From contig JAZUPW010000012.1 of the NCBI GenBank assembly GCA_045605385.1, positions 256,052-320,051 of the forward strand: a stretch of DNA of 64,000 nucleotides. The letters run 5' to 3'. The notes below the pieces were generated by a model. That model was not told the origin of the DNA and searched no databases. It was given only the letters and a program-made list of their open reading frames with translations. Numbering within the stretch: position 1 is the stretch's first letter; the number at the start of each line of letters is the position of its first letter. The translations under genes were made by a program, and so were the position numbers. The DNA is from SIG607 sp045605385 (GTDB taxonomy: Bacteria > Bacillota > Clostridia > Oscillospirales > Acutalibacteraceae). This document shows, piece after piece, positions 24,903 through 34,493 of this stretch.

Positions 24903-26462
24903 ATGAATTTTGATATTAGTATTTTAAGAGATAATGAAAAAGCAGTCTTTGCATTAAGAAAATTATTTACAGAATATAACTATCGTCATTTTAAAATGAG
25001 CAAATTTGAAGAATATGATTTATATTCTAAAAACAAAGATTTTTTAGTGTCAGACGGTGTAATTACATTTAATGATTCTAAAGGAAAACTTTTGGCACTG
25101 AAACCCGATGTAACTTTATCTATAATTAAAAACTGTAAAGAAAATTCTGACGGAACCGAAAAATACTATTATAACGAAAACGTTTACAGAATTGCTAACT
25201 CAAGCGGCGAATATAAAGAGATTATGCAATCGGGGCTGGAATGCATTGGCGCAATTGGCGATAACGAAGTTTTTGAAGTAACCTCTTTAGCGCTTAAAAG
25301 TCTTTCGGTTCTTAGCAATAATTATATTCTCCACTTATCACATATTGGACTTGTTGAAAGTTTAATTGAAGAATACGGAATTAGCAGTTATCAAAAAGAT
25401 GACGTTGTAAAAGCAATAATTGAAAAGAACGGCGGTTTATTAAAATCTGTTTGCAATGGTGAGCAATTCGACGCTTTAAAATGCTTAATAAAGAAGTACA
25501 GCAACAATAATGAAGCATTAAATGCTATTGAGAACGTTACTAATGAAAAGTCTAAAAAGTATTTTAATGAACTGAAAAACGTTTATAATTTTTTGTGTGA
25601 AAACGGTTATGCAGATAATGTTAATATAAACGCTTCAATATTGAACTTTAATGGTTACTACAGCGGCATTGTCTTTAAGGGATATATAAACGGAATTTCC
25701 TCTAAAGTGCTTTCAGGCGGTCAATATGACAAACTCACCAAGCGAATGGGAAAAAATGCTTCTGCCTTGGGATTTGCTGTATATTTAGATGAACTTGAAA
25801 GAAAAACAACACTTAAAGAGAATGAAAACGAGTTTATAAACGTTGCGCTGCCTAAGGGAAGACTTGGCGAGAAAGTTTACGCAATGTTTGAAAAAGCGGG
25901 ATTTGAATGCCCTTCTATTAAAGAAAATAATCGCAAACTAATTTTTGAAAATACCGAAAAACGAATTAGATATTTCTGGGTTAAACCTTCTGATGTTGCT
26001 ATATACGTTGAACGCGGCGCTGCCGATATTGGTGTTGCAGGAGAAGATATCATACTTGAATACAGTCCGGATGTTTATGAACTTTTAGACCTTAATATTG
26101 GCAAATGCAGAATGGCGGTTGCGGCTAAAAGCGATTTTGTAGACGACGAAACAAAAACGCTGCGCGTTGCTACCAAATTTTCTAATATAGCAAAATCCTA
26201 CTATTCTAAAAAATGTCGCGATATTGATATTATTCATTTAAACGGTTCTATTGAAATTGCTCCGATACTTAATCTTTCGGATGTAATTGTTGATATAGTA
26301 GAAACAGGAAAAACGCTGTTGGAAAACAATCTTGTGCCCTTTGAAACAATTACTAATATTAGCGCAAGACTTATTTCAAACAAATCTTCTTATTCTTTTA
26401 AGGCAAACAAAATTGAAGAAATTAAAAAAGAATTATTGAATCAGGTGGAAAATAATGATTAA
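24903..26462 (+). CDS. hisZG: HisZ-HisG fusion: ATP phosphoribosyltransferase with its regulatory subunit
   Basis: The first and committed step of histidine synthesis (ATP + PRPP). Residues 1 to about 300 are HisZ, a histidyl-tRNA-synthetase-like regulatory subunit (LKPDVTLSI near 67, LSGGQYDKLTKRMG near 270). Residues from about 310 are short-form HisG (VALPKGRLG near 315, GAADIGVAGEDI near 373 and the PRPP loop VDIVETGKTL near 465). Short HisG normally needs separate HisZ in a hetero-octamer; here both are one 519-residue chain with a continuous frame. It overlaps hisD by 8 bases. Confidence 0.92.
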   Translation: MNFDISILRDNEKAVFALRKLFTEYNYRHFKMSKFEEYDLYSKNKDFLVSDGVITFNDSKGKLLALKPDVTLSIIKNCKENSDGTEKYYYNENVYRIANSSGEYKEIMQSGLECIGAIGDNEVFEVTSLALKSLSVLSNNYILHLSHIGLVESLIEEYGISSYQKDDVVKAIIEKNGGLLKSVCNGEQFDALKCLIKKYSNNNEALNAIENVTNEKSKKYFNELKNVYNFLCENGYADNVNINASILNFNGYYSGIVFKGYINGISSKVLSGGQYDKLTKRMGKNASALGFAVYLDELERKTTLKENENEFINVALPKGRLGEKVYAMFEKAGFECPSIKENNRKLIFENTEKRIRYFWVKPSDVAIYVERGAADIGVAGEDIILEYSPDVYELLDLNIGKCRMAVAAKSDFVDDETKTLRVATKFSNIAKSYYSKKCRDIDIIHLNGSIEIAPILNLSDVIVDIVETGKTLLENNLVPFETITNISARLISNKSSYSFKANKIEEIKKELLNQVENND

Positions 26463-27732
26463 AATTTTAAAATACGGCGAAGTAAAAAAAGAAGAAATTT
26501 TTTCGCGTGTTGAAAGTAAATTTGATGTTAGCGAAATAGTCAGCGATATAATTGACAACGTTAAAAATTACGGTGATAAAGCGCTTTTTGATTACTGTGA
26601 AAAGTTTGACAAAGCAAAATTAACTTCGTTGGAAGTTACAAATGAAGAAATAGAGGAAGCGTATAAATTAGTTGAACCGCGCTTTATTGAGATAATAAAA
26701 ACTGCCGCAGAAAATATTCGTAATTTTCATTCTAAACAAGTAAGAAACAGTTTTATTATTAATGAAAACGACGGTATTGTTACGGGACAAAAAGTAACGC
26801 CGATAGAAAAGGTCGGATTATACGTTCCGGGCGGAACAGCGGCATATCCATCAACCGTACTAATGGACAGTATTCCCGCTAAAATTGCGGGTTGCAAAGA
26901 AATTTGCATTACTACTCCCCCTTCTGCTAACGGAAAAGTTAATCCTGTTATTCTTGCTGCTGCAAAAATTGCAGGCGTTGACCGAATTTTTAAAGTTGGT
27001 GGTGCGCAAGCCGTAGCCGCACTTGCCTACGGAACACAAACAATTCCTAAAGTAGATAAAATTGTCGGTCCCGGTAATGCATTTGTTGCAGAAGCGAAAC
27101 GTCAGGTTTTTGGCAGAGTTTCTATTGATATGATTGCAGGTCCAAGTGAAATACTTGTTATTGCAGATTCGAACAGTAACCCTTCATTTGTAGCGGCTGA
27201 TCTTCTTTCTCAGGCAGAACATGATAAACTTGCAAGCGCTGTTCTTGTTACCGACAGTTATGAACTTGCAGTAAGTGTTCAAAAAGAAATAGAAATACAG
27301 TTAGAACAACTTGAACGTGAAGATATTGCCAGAGCATCAATAGATAACAACGGTAAGATAATTGTTACAGAAAGTATTACAGACGTTATTGAAGTTTCAA
27401 ACGAAATAGCGCCCGAACATTTAGAGTTGTGCGTAGATAACCCCTTTGACTATCTTGACAAAATAAAGAATGCAGGCAGTATTTTTATGGGCAGATATTG
27501 TCCCGAGGCATTGGGCGATTATTATGCAGGTCCTAACCATACGCTGCCAACATCAGGTACTGCAAGATTTTCGAGTCCGTTATCGGTTGATGATTTCGTA
27601 AAGAAAATCCAATATACATATTACACGAAAGACGCGCTTAATAAGGTTTACGATGACGTTGCATTTTTTGCTACTAAGGAAGGTCTTACCGCCCACGCAA
27701 AAAGCGCAACTGTAAGGTTTGAGGATAATTAA
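26455..27732 (+). CDS. hisD: Histidinol dehydrogenase
   Basis: Zinc- and NAD-dependent enzyme for the last two oxidations (histidinol to histidine). The 425-residue length is standard. Signatures are GLYVPGGTAAYPS near 122, AGPSEILVIAD near 230, LLSQAEHD near 251 and the general base region APEHLEL near 320. It overlaps hisZG by 8 bases and is followed by hisC after 1 base. Confidence 0.97.
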   Translation: MIKILKYGEVKKEEIFSRVESKFDVSEIVSDIIDNVKNYGDKALFDYCEKFDKAKLTSLEVTNEEIEEAYKLVEPRFIEIIKTAAENIRNFHSKQVRNSFIINENDGIVTGQKVTPIEKVGLYVPGGTAAYPSTVLMDSIPAKIAGCKEICITTPPSANGKVNPVILAAAKIAGVDRIFKVGGAQAVAALAYGTQTIPKVDKIVGPGNAFVAEAKRQVFGRVSIDMIAGPSEILVIADSNSNPSFVAADLLSQAEHDKLASAVLVTDSYELAVSVQKEIEIQLEQLEREDIARASIDNNGKIIVTESITDVIEVSNEIAPEHLELCVDNPFDYLDKIKNAGSIFMGRYCPEALGDYYAGPNHTLPTSGTARFSSPLSVDDFVKKIQYTYYTKDALNKVYDDVAFFATKEGLTAHAKSATVRFEDN

Positions 27733-27733
27733 A

Positions 27734-28813
27734 ATGAGTAAATTTTTGAATGAAAGACTTCAATGTCTTGAAGCATATACCCCAGGTGAACAACCGCAAG
27801 ACAAAAAATATATTAAACTCAATACTAACGAATCGCCTTTTCCGCCTTCAAATGCGGTTATAAAGGCGGTTAATGAAAACGAGGTTGCCGATTTAAGACT
27901 GTATTGTGATCCTGAATGTAAAGAGCTGAAACAATCAGTTGCAGACCTGTATAAAACTGAAACGAAAAATATATTTCTTTCAAACGGTTCCGACGATATA
28001 TTGAATTTTGCTTTTCTTGCATTCGGAAGTAAAGGTATTGCCTTTGCCGACATTACTTACGGTTTTTACAGCGTATTTGCAAATTTACATTCTCTTGATG
28101 CTGAAATAATACCTTTAAACAGTGATTTCTCACTTAACGTTGATGCCTTTTGCGGTAAGAATAAAATGATAGTTATTGCTAACCCAAATGCACCTACAGG
28201 ACTCACAATTTCGCTTGATGAAATAGAAAAAATTCTTATTTCTAACAAAAACAACGTTGTGCTTATTGATGAAGCCTACGTTGATTTTGGAGGAAATAGT
28301 TGTTTTGAACTAACCAAAAAATATAATAATTTACTTTGTGTGCAAACTTTTTCAAAATCAAGGAGTATGGCAGGCGCAAGACTAGGTTTTGCTATTGCTA
28401 ATGAAGAACTGATTGCAGATTTAGAGCGAATTAAATATTCAACGAATCCCTATAATGTTAACCGCTTAACTCAAATTGCAGGTAAAGCGGCAATTGAAGA
28501 TAACGATTACTTTGTTAACAATTGTAATGAAATTATTGCTAACCGCGATTATACAATTAATGAATTAAGAAAGTTAGGCTTCAACGTTCTTAATTCTTAT
28601 GCCAACTTCGTTTTTGCTGAATCAAATTTAATTTCAGGCGAAGAATTGTATTTAAGGTTAAAAGAAAAAGGTGTTCTTGTAAGACATTTTTCTGCGCAGC
28701 GTATTAAGAATTTCAATAGAATTACAATTGGCAGTAAACAAGAAATGGAAATTTTCATTAAAACAACAAAAGAAATTTTAGGAGAAAAAAACAATGAGAA
28801 CAGCACAAATTAA
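27734..28813 (+). CDS. hisC: Histidinol-phosphate aminotransferase
   Basis: PLP-dependent class II aminotransferase converting imidazole acetol phosphate to histidinol phosphate. The 359-residue protein has LNTNESPFPPS near 27, NPNAPTG near 150 and the PLP Lys in TFSKSRSMAGARLG near 213. The ATG at 27734 follows GAGG; a TTG five codons earlier is less likely. The 3' end overlaps hisB by 20 bases. Confidence 0.95.
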   Translation: MSKFLNERLQCLEAYTPGEQPQDKKYIKLNTNESPFPPSNAVIKAVNENEVADLRLYCDPECKELKQSVADLYKTETKNIFLSNGSDDILNFAFLAFGSKGIAFADITYGFYSVFANLHSLDAEIIPLNSDFSLNVDAFCGKNKMIVIANPNAPTGLTISLDEIEKILISNKNNVVLIDEAYVDFGGNSCFELTKKYNNLLCVQTFSKSRSMAGARLGFAIANEELIADLERIKYSTNPYNVNRLTQIAGKAAIEDNDYFVNNCNEIIANRDYTINELRKLGFNVLNSYANFVFAESNLISGEELYLRLKEKGVLVRHFSAQRIKNFNRITIGSKQEMEIFIKTTKEILGEKNNENSTN

Positions 28814-29381
28814 CAGAAAAACCGCCGAAACTGATATATCATTAAAACTAAATATTGACGGAATCGGCGCTTCTAACATTAATACAGGTTGCGGATTTTT
28901 GGACCATATGCTTACCCTTTTCTCTAAACATGCTCGATTTGATTTAGACGTAACTTGCAATGGTGACACAAACGTTGATTACCACCACACAACTGAGGAT
29001 ATAGCAATTGTTCTTGGTGATGCTCTTAAAGAAGCGCTTGGCGAAAACAAAGGAATTAACCGTTACGGCAACTTCTTTTTACCAATGGATGAAACACTTG
29101 TTATGAGTGCCATTGATATTTCGGGACGTGCGCATCTTTGTTTTGATTTACCCATTGCTGCATATAAGGTTGGCGATTTTGACACCGAACTTGTCGAAGA
29201 GTTTTTCATTAGTTTTGTCAGACACGCTAACATAACGTTACATATAAAACTGTTAAACGGCACAAACTCACATCATATTATTGAAGCAACCTTTAAATCG
29301 GTTGCTCGCGCTCTTAAAGAAGCCGTTACAATTGATAGCAATTTTGCTAATGAAATTCCTTCAACTAAAGGAGTTTTATAA
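28794..29381 (+). CDS. hisB: Imidazoleglycerol-phosphate dehydratase
   Basis: Mn-dependent dehydratase making imidazole acetol phosphate. It is a 195-residue single-function enzyme, with no histidinol-phosphatase domain. Metal motifs are GCGFLDHML near 33, DYHHTTEDI near 64 and HHIIEATFK near 162. GGAG in the end of hisC is the ribosome binding site. It shares one base with hisH. The phosphatase step (hisN/hisK/hisJ) is absent from this operon. Confidence 0.96.
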   Translation: MRTAQINRKTAETDISLKLNIDGIGASNINTGCGFLDHMLTLFSKHARFDLDVTCNGDTNVDYHHTTEDIAIVLGDALKEALGENKGINRYGNFFLPMDETLVMSAIDISGRAHLCFDLPIAAYKVGDFDTELVEEFFISFVRHANITLHIKLLNGTNSHHIIEATFKSVARALKEAVTIDSNFANEIPSTKGVL

Positions 29382-29995
29382 TGATTGCTATTGTAGATTA
29401 CGGTGTTGGTAATTTGTTTTCGCTTGTATCTTCTTTTAAGGCAATTGGTGCCGAAGTAGTTATTACAAACGACAAAAAAGTTATTGAAAAAGCAGATAAA
29501 ATAATTCTACCCGGTGTCGGCGCTTTTGAAGATGCCGTTTTAAAGTTGAGAAACAGCGGGCTTGATAATGTTATTATTAATGAAGTTAATAAAGGAAAAT
29601 ATCTGCTTGGAATTTGCCTGGGTATGCAAATGTTATTTGAAAAAAGTTATGAATTCGGTTGTCATAACGGATTAGGTCTTATAAAAGGCGAAGTTGTTGC
29701 AATGAGCGAAAATTTAGATAAATCCTTAAAAATTCCACATATTGGATGGAACGCATTAACCTTTAAAGGTAACAGCAAATTGTTTAAATATATAAACGAC
29801 GGCGATTTTGTTTATTTTGTGCATTCATATTATGCTGATAATTGCGAAAAATCGGTTATTGCTACTACCGAATACGGTAAACACATTACCGCCGCTGTTG
29901 AAAGCGCAAATGTTTTCGGTTGCCAGTTTCACCCCGAAAAAAGCGGCGAAATTGGATTAAATATATTAAAAGCTTTTTGTGAATTAGGAGATTAA
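29381..29995 (+). CDS. hisH: Imidazole glycerol phosphate synthase, glutaminase subunit
   Basis: Class I glutamine amidotransferase that feeds ammonia to HisF. In 204 residues the nucleophile Cys lies in GICLGMQML near 79 and the His-Glu pair in CQFHPEKSG near 184; GVGNLFS is at the N-terminus. Its partner HisF is encoded two genes downstream. Confidence 0.96.
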   Translation: MIAIVDYGVGNLFSLVSSFKAIGAEVVITNDKKVIEKADKIILPGVGAFEDAVLKLRNSGLDNVIINEVNKGKYLLGICLGMQMLFEKSYEFGCHNGLGLIKGEVVAMSENLDKSLKIPHIGWNALTFKGNSKLFKYINDGDFVYFVHSYYADNCEKSVIATTEYGKHITAAVESANVFGCQFHPEKSGEIGLNILKAFCELGD

Positions 29996-29997
29996 CA

Positions 29998-30711
29998 ATG
30001 AATATATTCCCTGCTATAGATTTGTATAACGGCAAAGCTGTAAGATTATTTAAGGGCGATTATAATCAAATGACGGTTTATAGTGAAAACCCGTTAAGCG
30101 TTGCAAAAGAATTTGAAAAATTTGGTGCTGAACATATTCATCTTGTTGACCTTGAAGGCGCTAAGGACGGTACAACACCTAATATTAACGTTGTAAAAGA
30201 AATCGCATCAAACACTTCCCTATTTACTGAAATAGGCGGCGGCATAAGAAATATGCAAACTGTTGAAAAGTATTTTAATTGCGGTGTGGACCGTGTTATT
30301 TTAGGAACAGCGGCAGTTATTGATGAAAACTTTTTGAAAGAAGCCGTAAAAACTTATAAAGATAGAATTGCTGTTGGCGTTGATATTAAAGATGGATATG
30401 TTGCAATTAAAGGTTGGCTTGAAAAAAGCGAATACAACTGCTTTGAATTTTGCGAAAAGATGCAAAATATTGGTGTTAAGTATTTAATTTGTACCGATAT
30501 TTCAAAAGATGGCGCAATGCAAGGAACTAACCGCGAACTTTATAATGAATTATCAAAGCAATTCAGCCTTAATATCACTGCTTCCGGCGGTGTTTCAAGT
30601 ATTGAAGATATTCTTGCCTTAAGAAAACTTAACCTCTACGGCGCTATAATAGGTAAAGCATATTATATAGGCGCTATTGACTTAAAAGAGGCATTGGAGG
30701 TAGCCAAGTGA
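29998..30711 (+). CDS. hisA: ProFAR isomerase
   Basis: (beta/alpha)8 barrel Amadori isomerase that converts ProFAR to PRFAR. The 237-residue protein has the first catalytic Asp in FPAIDLYNGKAVRL, a phosphate loop GGGIRN near 81, the second Asp in CTDISKDGAMQG near 166 and ASGGVSS near 200. It overlaps hisF by 4 bases. Confidence 0.96.
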   Translation: MNIFPAIDLYNGKAVRLFKGDYNQMTVYSENPLSVAKEFEKFGAEHIHLVDLEGAKDGTTPNINVVKEIASNTSLFTEIGGGIRNMQTVEKYFNCGVDRVILGTAAVIDENFLKEAVKTYKDRIAVGVDIKDGYVAIKGWLEKSEYNCFEFCEKMQNIGVKYLICTDISKDGAMQGTNRELYNELSKQFSLNITASGGVSSIEDILALRKLNLYGAIIGKAYYIGAIDLKEALEVAK

Positions 30712-31466
30712 TTACAAAAAGAATTATTCCCTGTCTTGACGTAAAGGATGGCAGAGTTGTAAAAGGTGTTAATTTTTCTAATTTAAATGATGTTTCAAAT
30801 CCTGTTGAATTAGGTAAGTTTTATAGTGATTGCGGTGCAGATGAACTTGTTTTTTACGATATTACGGCATCAAGTGACGGCAGAAAATTATTTACCGAGA
30901 TTTTAAAACAGGTTGCTGAAAATATATTTATTCCCCTTACCGTTGGCGGCGGAATAAATGCTGTTGATGATTTTGACAGAGTTTTAAAATGCGGCGCTGA
31001 TAAAGTAAGCGTTAATTCGGGTGCTATTAAAAACCCCGATTTAATAAGAGAAGCAGCGCTTAAATACGGGAGTCAATGCGTAGTAATTTCTGTTGACGTT
31101 AAACGTGTTGGCGGCGAATTCAGAGTTTTTGCCAAAGGTGGCCGAGAAGACACCGGTATTGAAGCAATTTCCTGGATAAAACGCTGTGTTGATAACGGCG
31201 CTGGCGAAGTTGTTGTTAATTCTATTGATACTGACGGCGTAAAACAAGGCTTTGATATTGAACTGTTAAAAATTGTTTGTGAAACGGTTAACGTCCCTGT
31301 TATTGCTTCAGGCGGCGCAGGCTGCATAAACGATTTTGTAAAACTTTTTACCGAAATCCCCGATATTGATGCAGGGCTTGCTGCTTCAATTTTCCATTTT
31401 GGTGAAGTTCAGATAAAAGATTTAAAAAACACACTTAAAAACAATAATATTAACGTGCGAATTTAA
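30708..31466 (+). CDS. hisF: Imidazole glycerol phosphate synthase, cyclase subunit
   Basis: Barrel partner of HisH that forms imidazole glycerol phosphate and AICAR. The start is a GTG (GTGA overlap with hisA) behind GGAGG. In 252 residues the catalytic Asp lies in IPCLDVKDGRVVKG near 11 and the second Asp in NSIDTDGVKQG near 178, with GGGI and SGGAG phosphate loops. Confidence 0.97.
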   Translation: MITKRIIPCLDVKDGRVVKGVNFSNLNDVSNPVELGKFYSDCGADELVFYDITASSDGRKLFTEILKQVAENIFIPLTVGGGINAVDDFDRVLKCGADKVSVNSGAIKNPDLIREAALKYGSQCVVISVDVKRVGGEFRVFAKGGREDTGIEAISWIKRCVDNGAGEVVVNSIDTDGVKQGFDIELLKIVCETVNVPVIASGGAGCINDFVKLFTEIPDIDAGLAASIFHFGEVQIKDLKNTLKNNNINVRI

Positions 31467-31480
31467 CGCGAGGTGCTATT

Positions 31481-32137
31481 ATGATTAATATAAATGAATT
31501 AAAATTTGACAGTAACGGGCTTATTCCGGCAATTGTAGTTGATGCCAATTCAAAAAAGGTGCTGACACTCGCCTATATGAACGAAGAAAGTCTTAAAATT
31601 TCTCTTGAAAAACAACTAACTTGTTTTTATAGCCGTTCCCGTAAAGAGTTATGGCTTAAGGGTGAAACAAGCGGCAACTATCAGCACATAGTATCTATCA
31701 TCGCCGATTGTGACAATGACGCTTTAGTTGTTGAAGTAATTAAAGACGGACCCGCCTGCCACAAGGGAACCGATTCGTGCTTTAACGATACTATATTTGA
31801 AAGCGAAACGTTATCTGCTTTTTCAATGGAAAATTTGTATAAACTTTTACAAAGCAGAAAAAATGATATGCCAGAAGGCTCTTACACTACTTATCTTTTT
31901 GAAAAAGGTATTGATAAGATTTTAAAGAAAATCGGTGAAGAAACTACCGAAGTAATTATTGCTTCAAAAGCTAATGACAAAAAAGAAACTATTTACGAAA
32001 TTGCCGATTTAGCATATCACGTTATGGTAATGATGGTTGAAATGGGCATAAGTGTTGACGACGTAAAGAACGAACTTGCTTCCCGTCACATTATAGACCA
32101 TAAGGTTAAACAAGAAAAAATGACATCCGATAACTAA
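31481..32137 (+). CDS. hisIE: Bifunctional phosphoribosyl-AMP cyclohydrolase / phosphoribosyl-ATP pyrophosphatase
   Basis: Catalyses steps two and three of histidine synthesis. The N-terminal HisI domain (about 1-110) has CDNDALVVEV and the zinc region GPACHKGTDSCF. The C-terminal HisE domain (about 115-218) is helical, with GEETTEVIIASK and the EIADLAYHVMVMM segment. The 218-residue length fits the fused HI-HE form common in bacteria. It is the last gene of the operon and is followed by a terminator. Confidence 0.96.
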   Translation: MININELKFDSNGLIPAIVVDANSKKVLTLAYMNEESLKISLEKQLTCFYSRSRKELWLKGETSGNYQHIVSIIADCDNDALVVEVIKDGPACHKGTDSCFNDTIFESETLSAFSMENLYKLLQSRKNDMPEGSYTTYLFEKGIDKILKKIGEETTEVIIASKANDKKETIYEIADLAYHVMVMMVEMGISVDDVKNELASRHIIDHKVKQEKMTSDN

Positions 32138-32138
32138 A

Positions 32139-32166
32139 AAGAAGGTTCTCTGTTGAGAACCTTCTT
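32139..32166. terminator. Bidirectional terminator between hisIE and the MATE gene
   Basis: AAGAAGGTTCTC (32139-32150) pairs with GAGAACCTTCTT (32155-32166) around TGTT. It marks the end of the his operon and of the convergent MATE transcript. Confidence 0.9.
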
Positions 32167-33509
32167 TAAATATTGATTTCTTTCCACTTTCCACGTTTCA
32201 GACGAATTATATAAAGAACTCCTCTGAAAACTTCATCTGAAATAAAAGCAATCCATATACCAACCAATCCAAATCCAAACGTTATTCCAAAGCAATACGC
32301 CATAAAAACACAGAAGAACCAACACGAAACAACCGAAACAGTGAAGGTGAACTTTACATCACCGCAAGCGTTCAAAGCGTTCTCGCAAACGTGATTTACT
32401 CCCCTGAAAATTTCTAAAATGATATCAATTAAGAAAATCACTGCTGACAATTTAATTATCTGTTTATCATTTGTAAAGAGTCGTAATAAATTCTTGTGGA
32501 AAACGAAACACAAAAGTGAAAGAAAAAAGTTTAACATAACGCTTATTATTATGTTTTGCTTAAAAAGTTTAAGTATTTTATTATATTCGCAAGACCCTTT
32601 ATATCTGCCAATTAAAACTGCACCTGCCTGACCAACTGCAAGAGAGCCTTTTGAAATATAACCTAATATATTGGAAATATAGACTTTTGCGTTAAAGAAC
32701 GTAATCCCTAACGCAATAATAAAACCGGAAGTAATGGTTTGTGACAACGAAAACGATAAAATGCTCATTCCGGCAGGAACGCCTAACTTGAAAATATTTA
32801 ATATAAGATTATAATTAAATGCAATTTTGAACGGACAATGTTTTAAAGCATAAATTAAAATTGAAACAATAACACATAAAACTTGCATTATACCGCCTAT
32901 TAACGCTATTCCTATAATTTTCGAAAAACCATAAAACGAGTCGGTGTGCAAAAACAAATATGTAAGCAAAGCGTTTAAAATATTGCTTGTTACTCCAATT
33001 ATCATTGAGTACCTGGAATAACCGTTACAAATTAATAAGTTATTAAATAAACTGTAAGTGCTTAAAAATACAAAAAATAACGCATAAACCTTCATGTAAT
33101 CAATTGCAATATACTTAACTTCACCGCACAAGCCCATTAAAGTACATAAATTCTCAGCTTTAAAAAATAATACTAGTGAACAGGTAATACTAAAAAATAT
33201 CACCATTATTAAACCGTTAAATGCAATTTTAGCAGCACGATCATAATTCTTTGCGCCAAAAGAAACACTTGAAATTACAACAGTACCTTTGATAAACATT
33301 TGAACTATGCAAATAGCAATATTAGCAATTTGAACACAAACATTAATAGCCGAAACAGATAGTTCAGAATAATTAGATAAGATGATAGTATTAACGGTAT
33401 TATACAGCAGTAAGAAAATACCTTCAAAAAATAAGGGAACGGAAAGAGAAAGCATTGTTATTCTTTTTCCGTTTTCATATACACATGATACTGTTTTATC
33501 AAAAAACAT
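32166..33509 (-). CDS. MATE-family efflux transporter
   Basis: A 447-residue polytopic protein with about 12 hydrophobic helices in two similar halves (PLFFEGIFLLLYNTVNTIIL near 25 and VPAGMSILSFSLSQTI near 240), the MATE fold that exports drugs or metabolites using sodium or protons. GGTGAAT precedes the ATG. Its 5' end overlaps the AraC gene by 11 bases, so the regulator and exporter form one operon. The substrate is unknown. Confidence 0.88.
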   Translation of the reverse strand: MFFDKTVSCVYENGKRITMLSLSVPLFFEGIFLLLYNTVNTIILSNYSELSVSAINVCVQIANIAICIVQMFIKGTVVISSVSFGAKNYDRAAKIAFNGLIMVIFFSITCSLVLFFKAENLCTLMGLCGEVKYIAIDYMKVYALFFVFLSTYSLFNNLLICNGYSRYSMIIGVTSNILNALLTYLFLHTDSFYGFSKIIGIALIGGIMQVLCVIVSILIYALKHCPFKIAFNYNLILNIFKLGVPAGMSILSFSLSQTITSGFIIALGITFFNAKVYISNILGYISKGSLAVGQAGAVLIGRYKGSCEYNKILKLFKQNIIISVMLNFFLSLLCFVFHKNLLRLFTNDKQIIKLSAVIFLIDIILEIFRGVNHVCENALNACGDVKFTFTVSVVSCWFFCVFMAYCFGITFGFGLVGIWIAFISDEVFRGVLYIIRLKRGKWKEINI

Positions 33510-34410
33510 TGTTATTCACCATATTTCTATATCGCTTAGGAGATATACCAACTGTTTTTGAAAAATATCGGGTAAAATAGTATTTATCTTTAAAGCCAAC
33601 AGCTTCGGTAATTTCATCAATAGACTTGGGTGTTGAAGAAAGCAGAAATTTTGCGTTATCTATTCGCACTTTATTACGGTACTTAACAATACTGTCACCA
33701 ATAACATTTTTAAAAATTCTGTTAGCATAATCATAACTAAAATTGAACTTAGCCTCAATTTCAGCGCTGCCGATGTCAAAACAAAAATTACTTTCAATAA
33801 ATTTAGCAATTTCGCTAACAATAGAAAAAAACTGATATCCATCATTAGAATTATTGCAGTTTTGAACTAAGCTTTCAAAATTTAGTAACAACTCAATAAA
33901 ATAGTTTGAAACAATAATTCTCTTTTCAAAATCTTTTGCATAAAAAATCGATTGAAATTTTTTGAACTTATCTAATGCATATAAAAATTCATTATTTGTG
34001 CTCAACGCAAATTTTAAAGGCAAAACAGTGTAAAAAAAGTTATACCTTTCTAAACTGTGAACATTAGATTTTAAATATTCATTAAAAGATTTTTTGTAAT
34101 AATTATAATATTCATTATCTTCGCATTCAAATATTTCAAAGTCATCTAAACAGTAATGAATGTAATAGTATTCGCATTCGCTTGCAAGTTGAGCCGCTTG
34201 TGTATCACCTTTATAAAAAAATGCAATATCTCCCTTTTTTAAGCATACAGGTTTATTATTATGCAGTAAGTTTAATTCGCCCGAAATAATAAAATATATA
34301 ATATTCTCCCCAATAGTACGGCTAATGTGTTTTCTGGGCGGAACAAATTTTTCAACACCGAAATATTTAACCTTAGGTAAATAACTAAAATTAATTTTTG
34401 CACAATTCAT
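33499..34410 (-). CDS. AraC-family transcriptional regulator 1
   Basis: A 303-residue protein with an N-terminal cupin-like sensing domain (about 15-140; GELNLLHNNKPVCLKKGDIAFF) and a C-terminal pair of AraC helix-turn-helices (about 200-300, ending in YYFTRYFSKTVGISPKRYR). GGTGAT precedes the ATG. It overlaps the MATE gene, which it probably controls, and has a perfect inverted repeat over its own -35 region. Confidence 0.9.
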   Translation of the reverse strand: MNCAKINFSYLPKVKYFGVEKFVPPRKHISRTIGENIIYFIISGELNLLHNNKPVCLKKGDIAFFYKGDTQAAQLASECEYYYIHYCLDDFEIFECEDNEYYNYYKKSFNEYLKSNVHSLERYNFFYTVLPLKFALSTNNEFLYALDKFKKFQSIFYAKDFEKRIIVSNYFIELLLNFESLVQNCNNSNDGYQFFSIVSEIAKFIESNFCFDIGSAEIEAKFNFSYDYANRIFKNVIGDSIVKYRNKVRIDNAKFLLSSTPKSIDEITEAVGFKDKYYFTRYFSKTVGISPKRYRNMVNNNVF

Positions 34411-34448
34411 AATATCACCAAATTTATGAAAACATAAATACGGCTAAT

Positions 34449-34468
34449 AGTCAATAGTAATTATTGAC
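34449..34468 (-). promoter_or_regulatory. Operator-like inverted repeat upstream of AraC regulator 1
   Basis: GTCAATA (34450-34456) and TATTGAC (34462-34468) are perfect 7-bp arms with a 5-base spacer. The repeat overlaps a TTGACT on the minus strand (34449-34454) that could be the -35 of the regulator gene. No T-tract follows, so a protein site is more likely than a terminator. Confidence 0.5.
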
Positions 34469-34493
34469 AATTTTTGTACAAAAACGACTTTCC

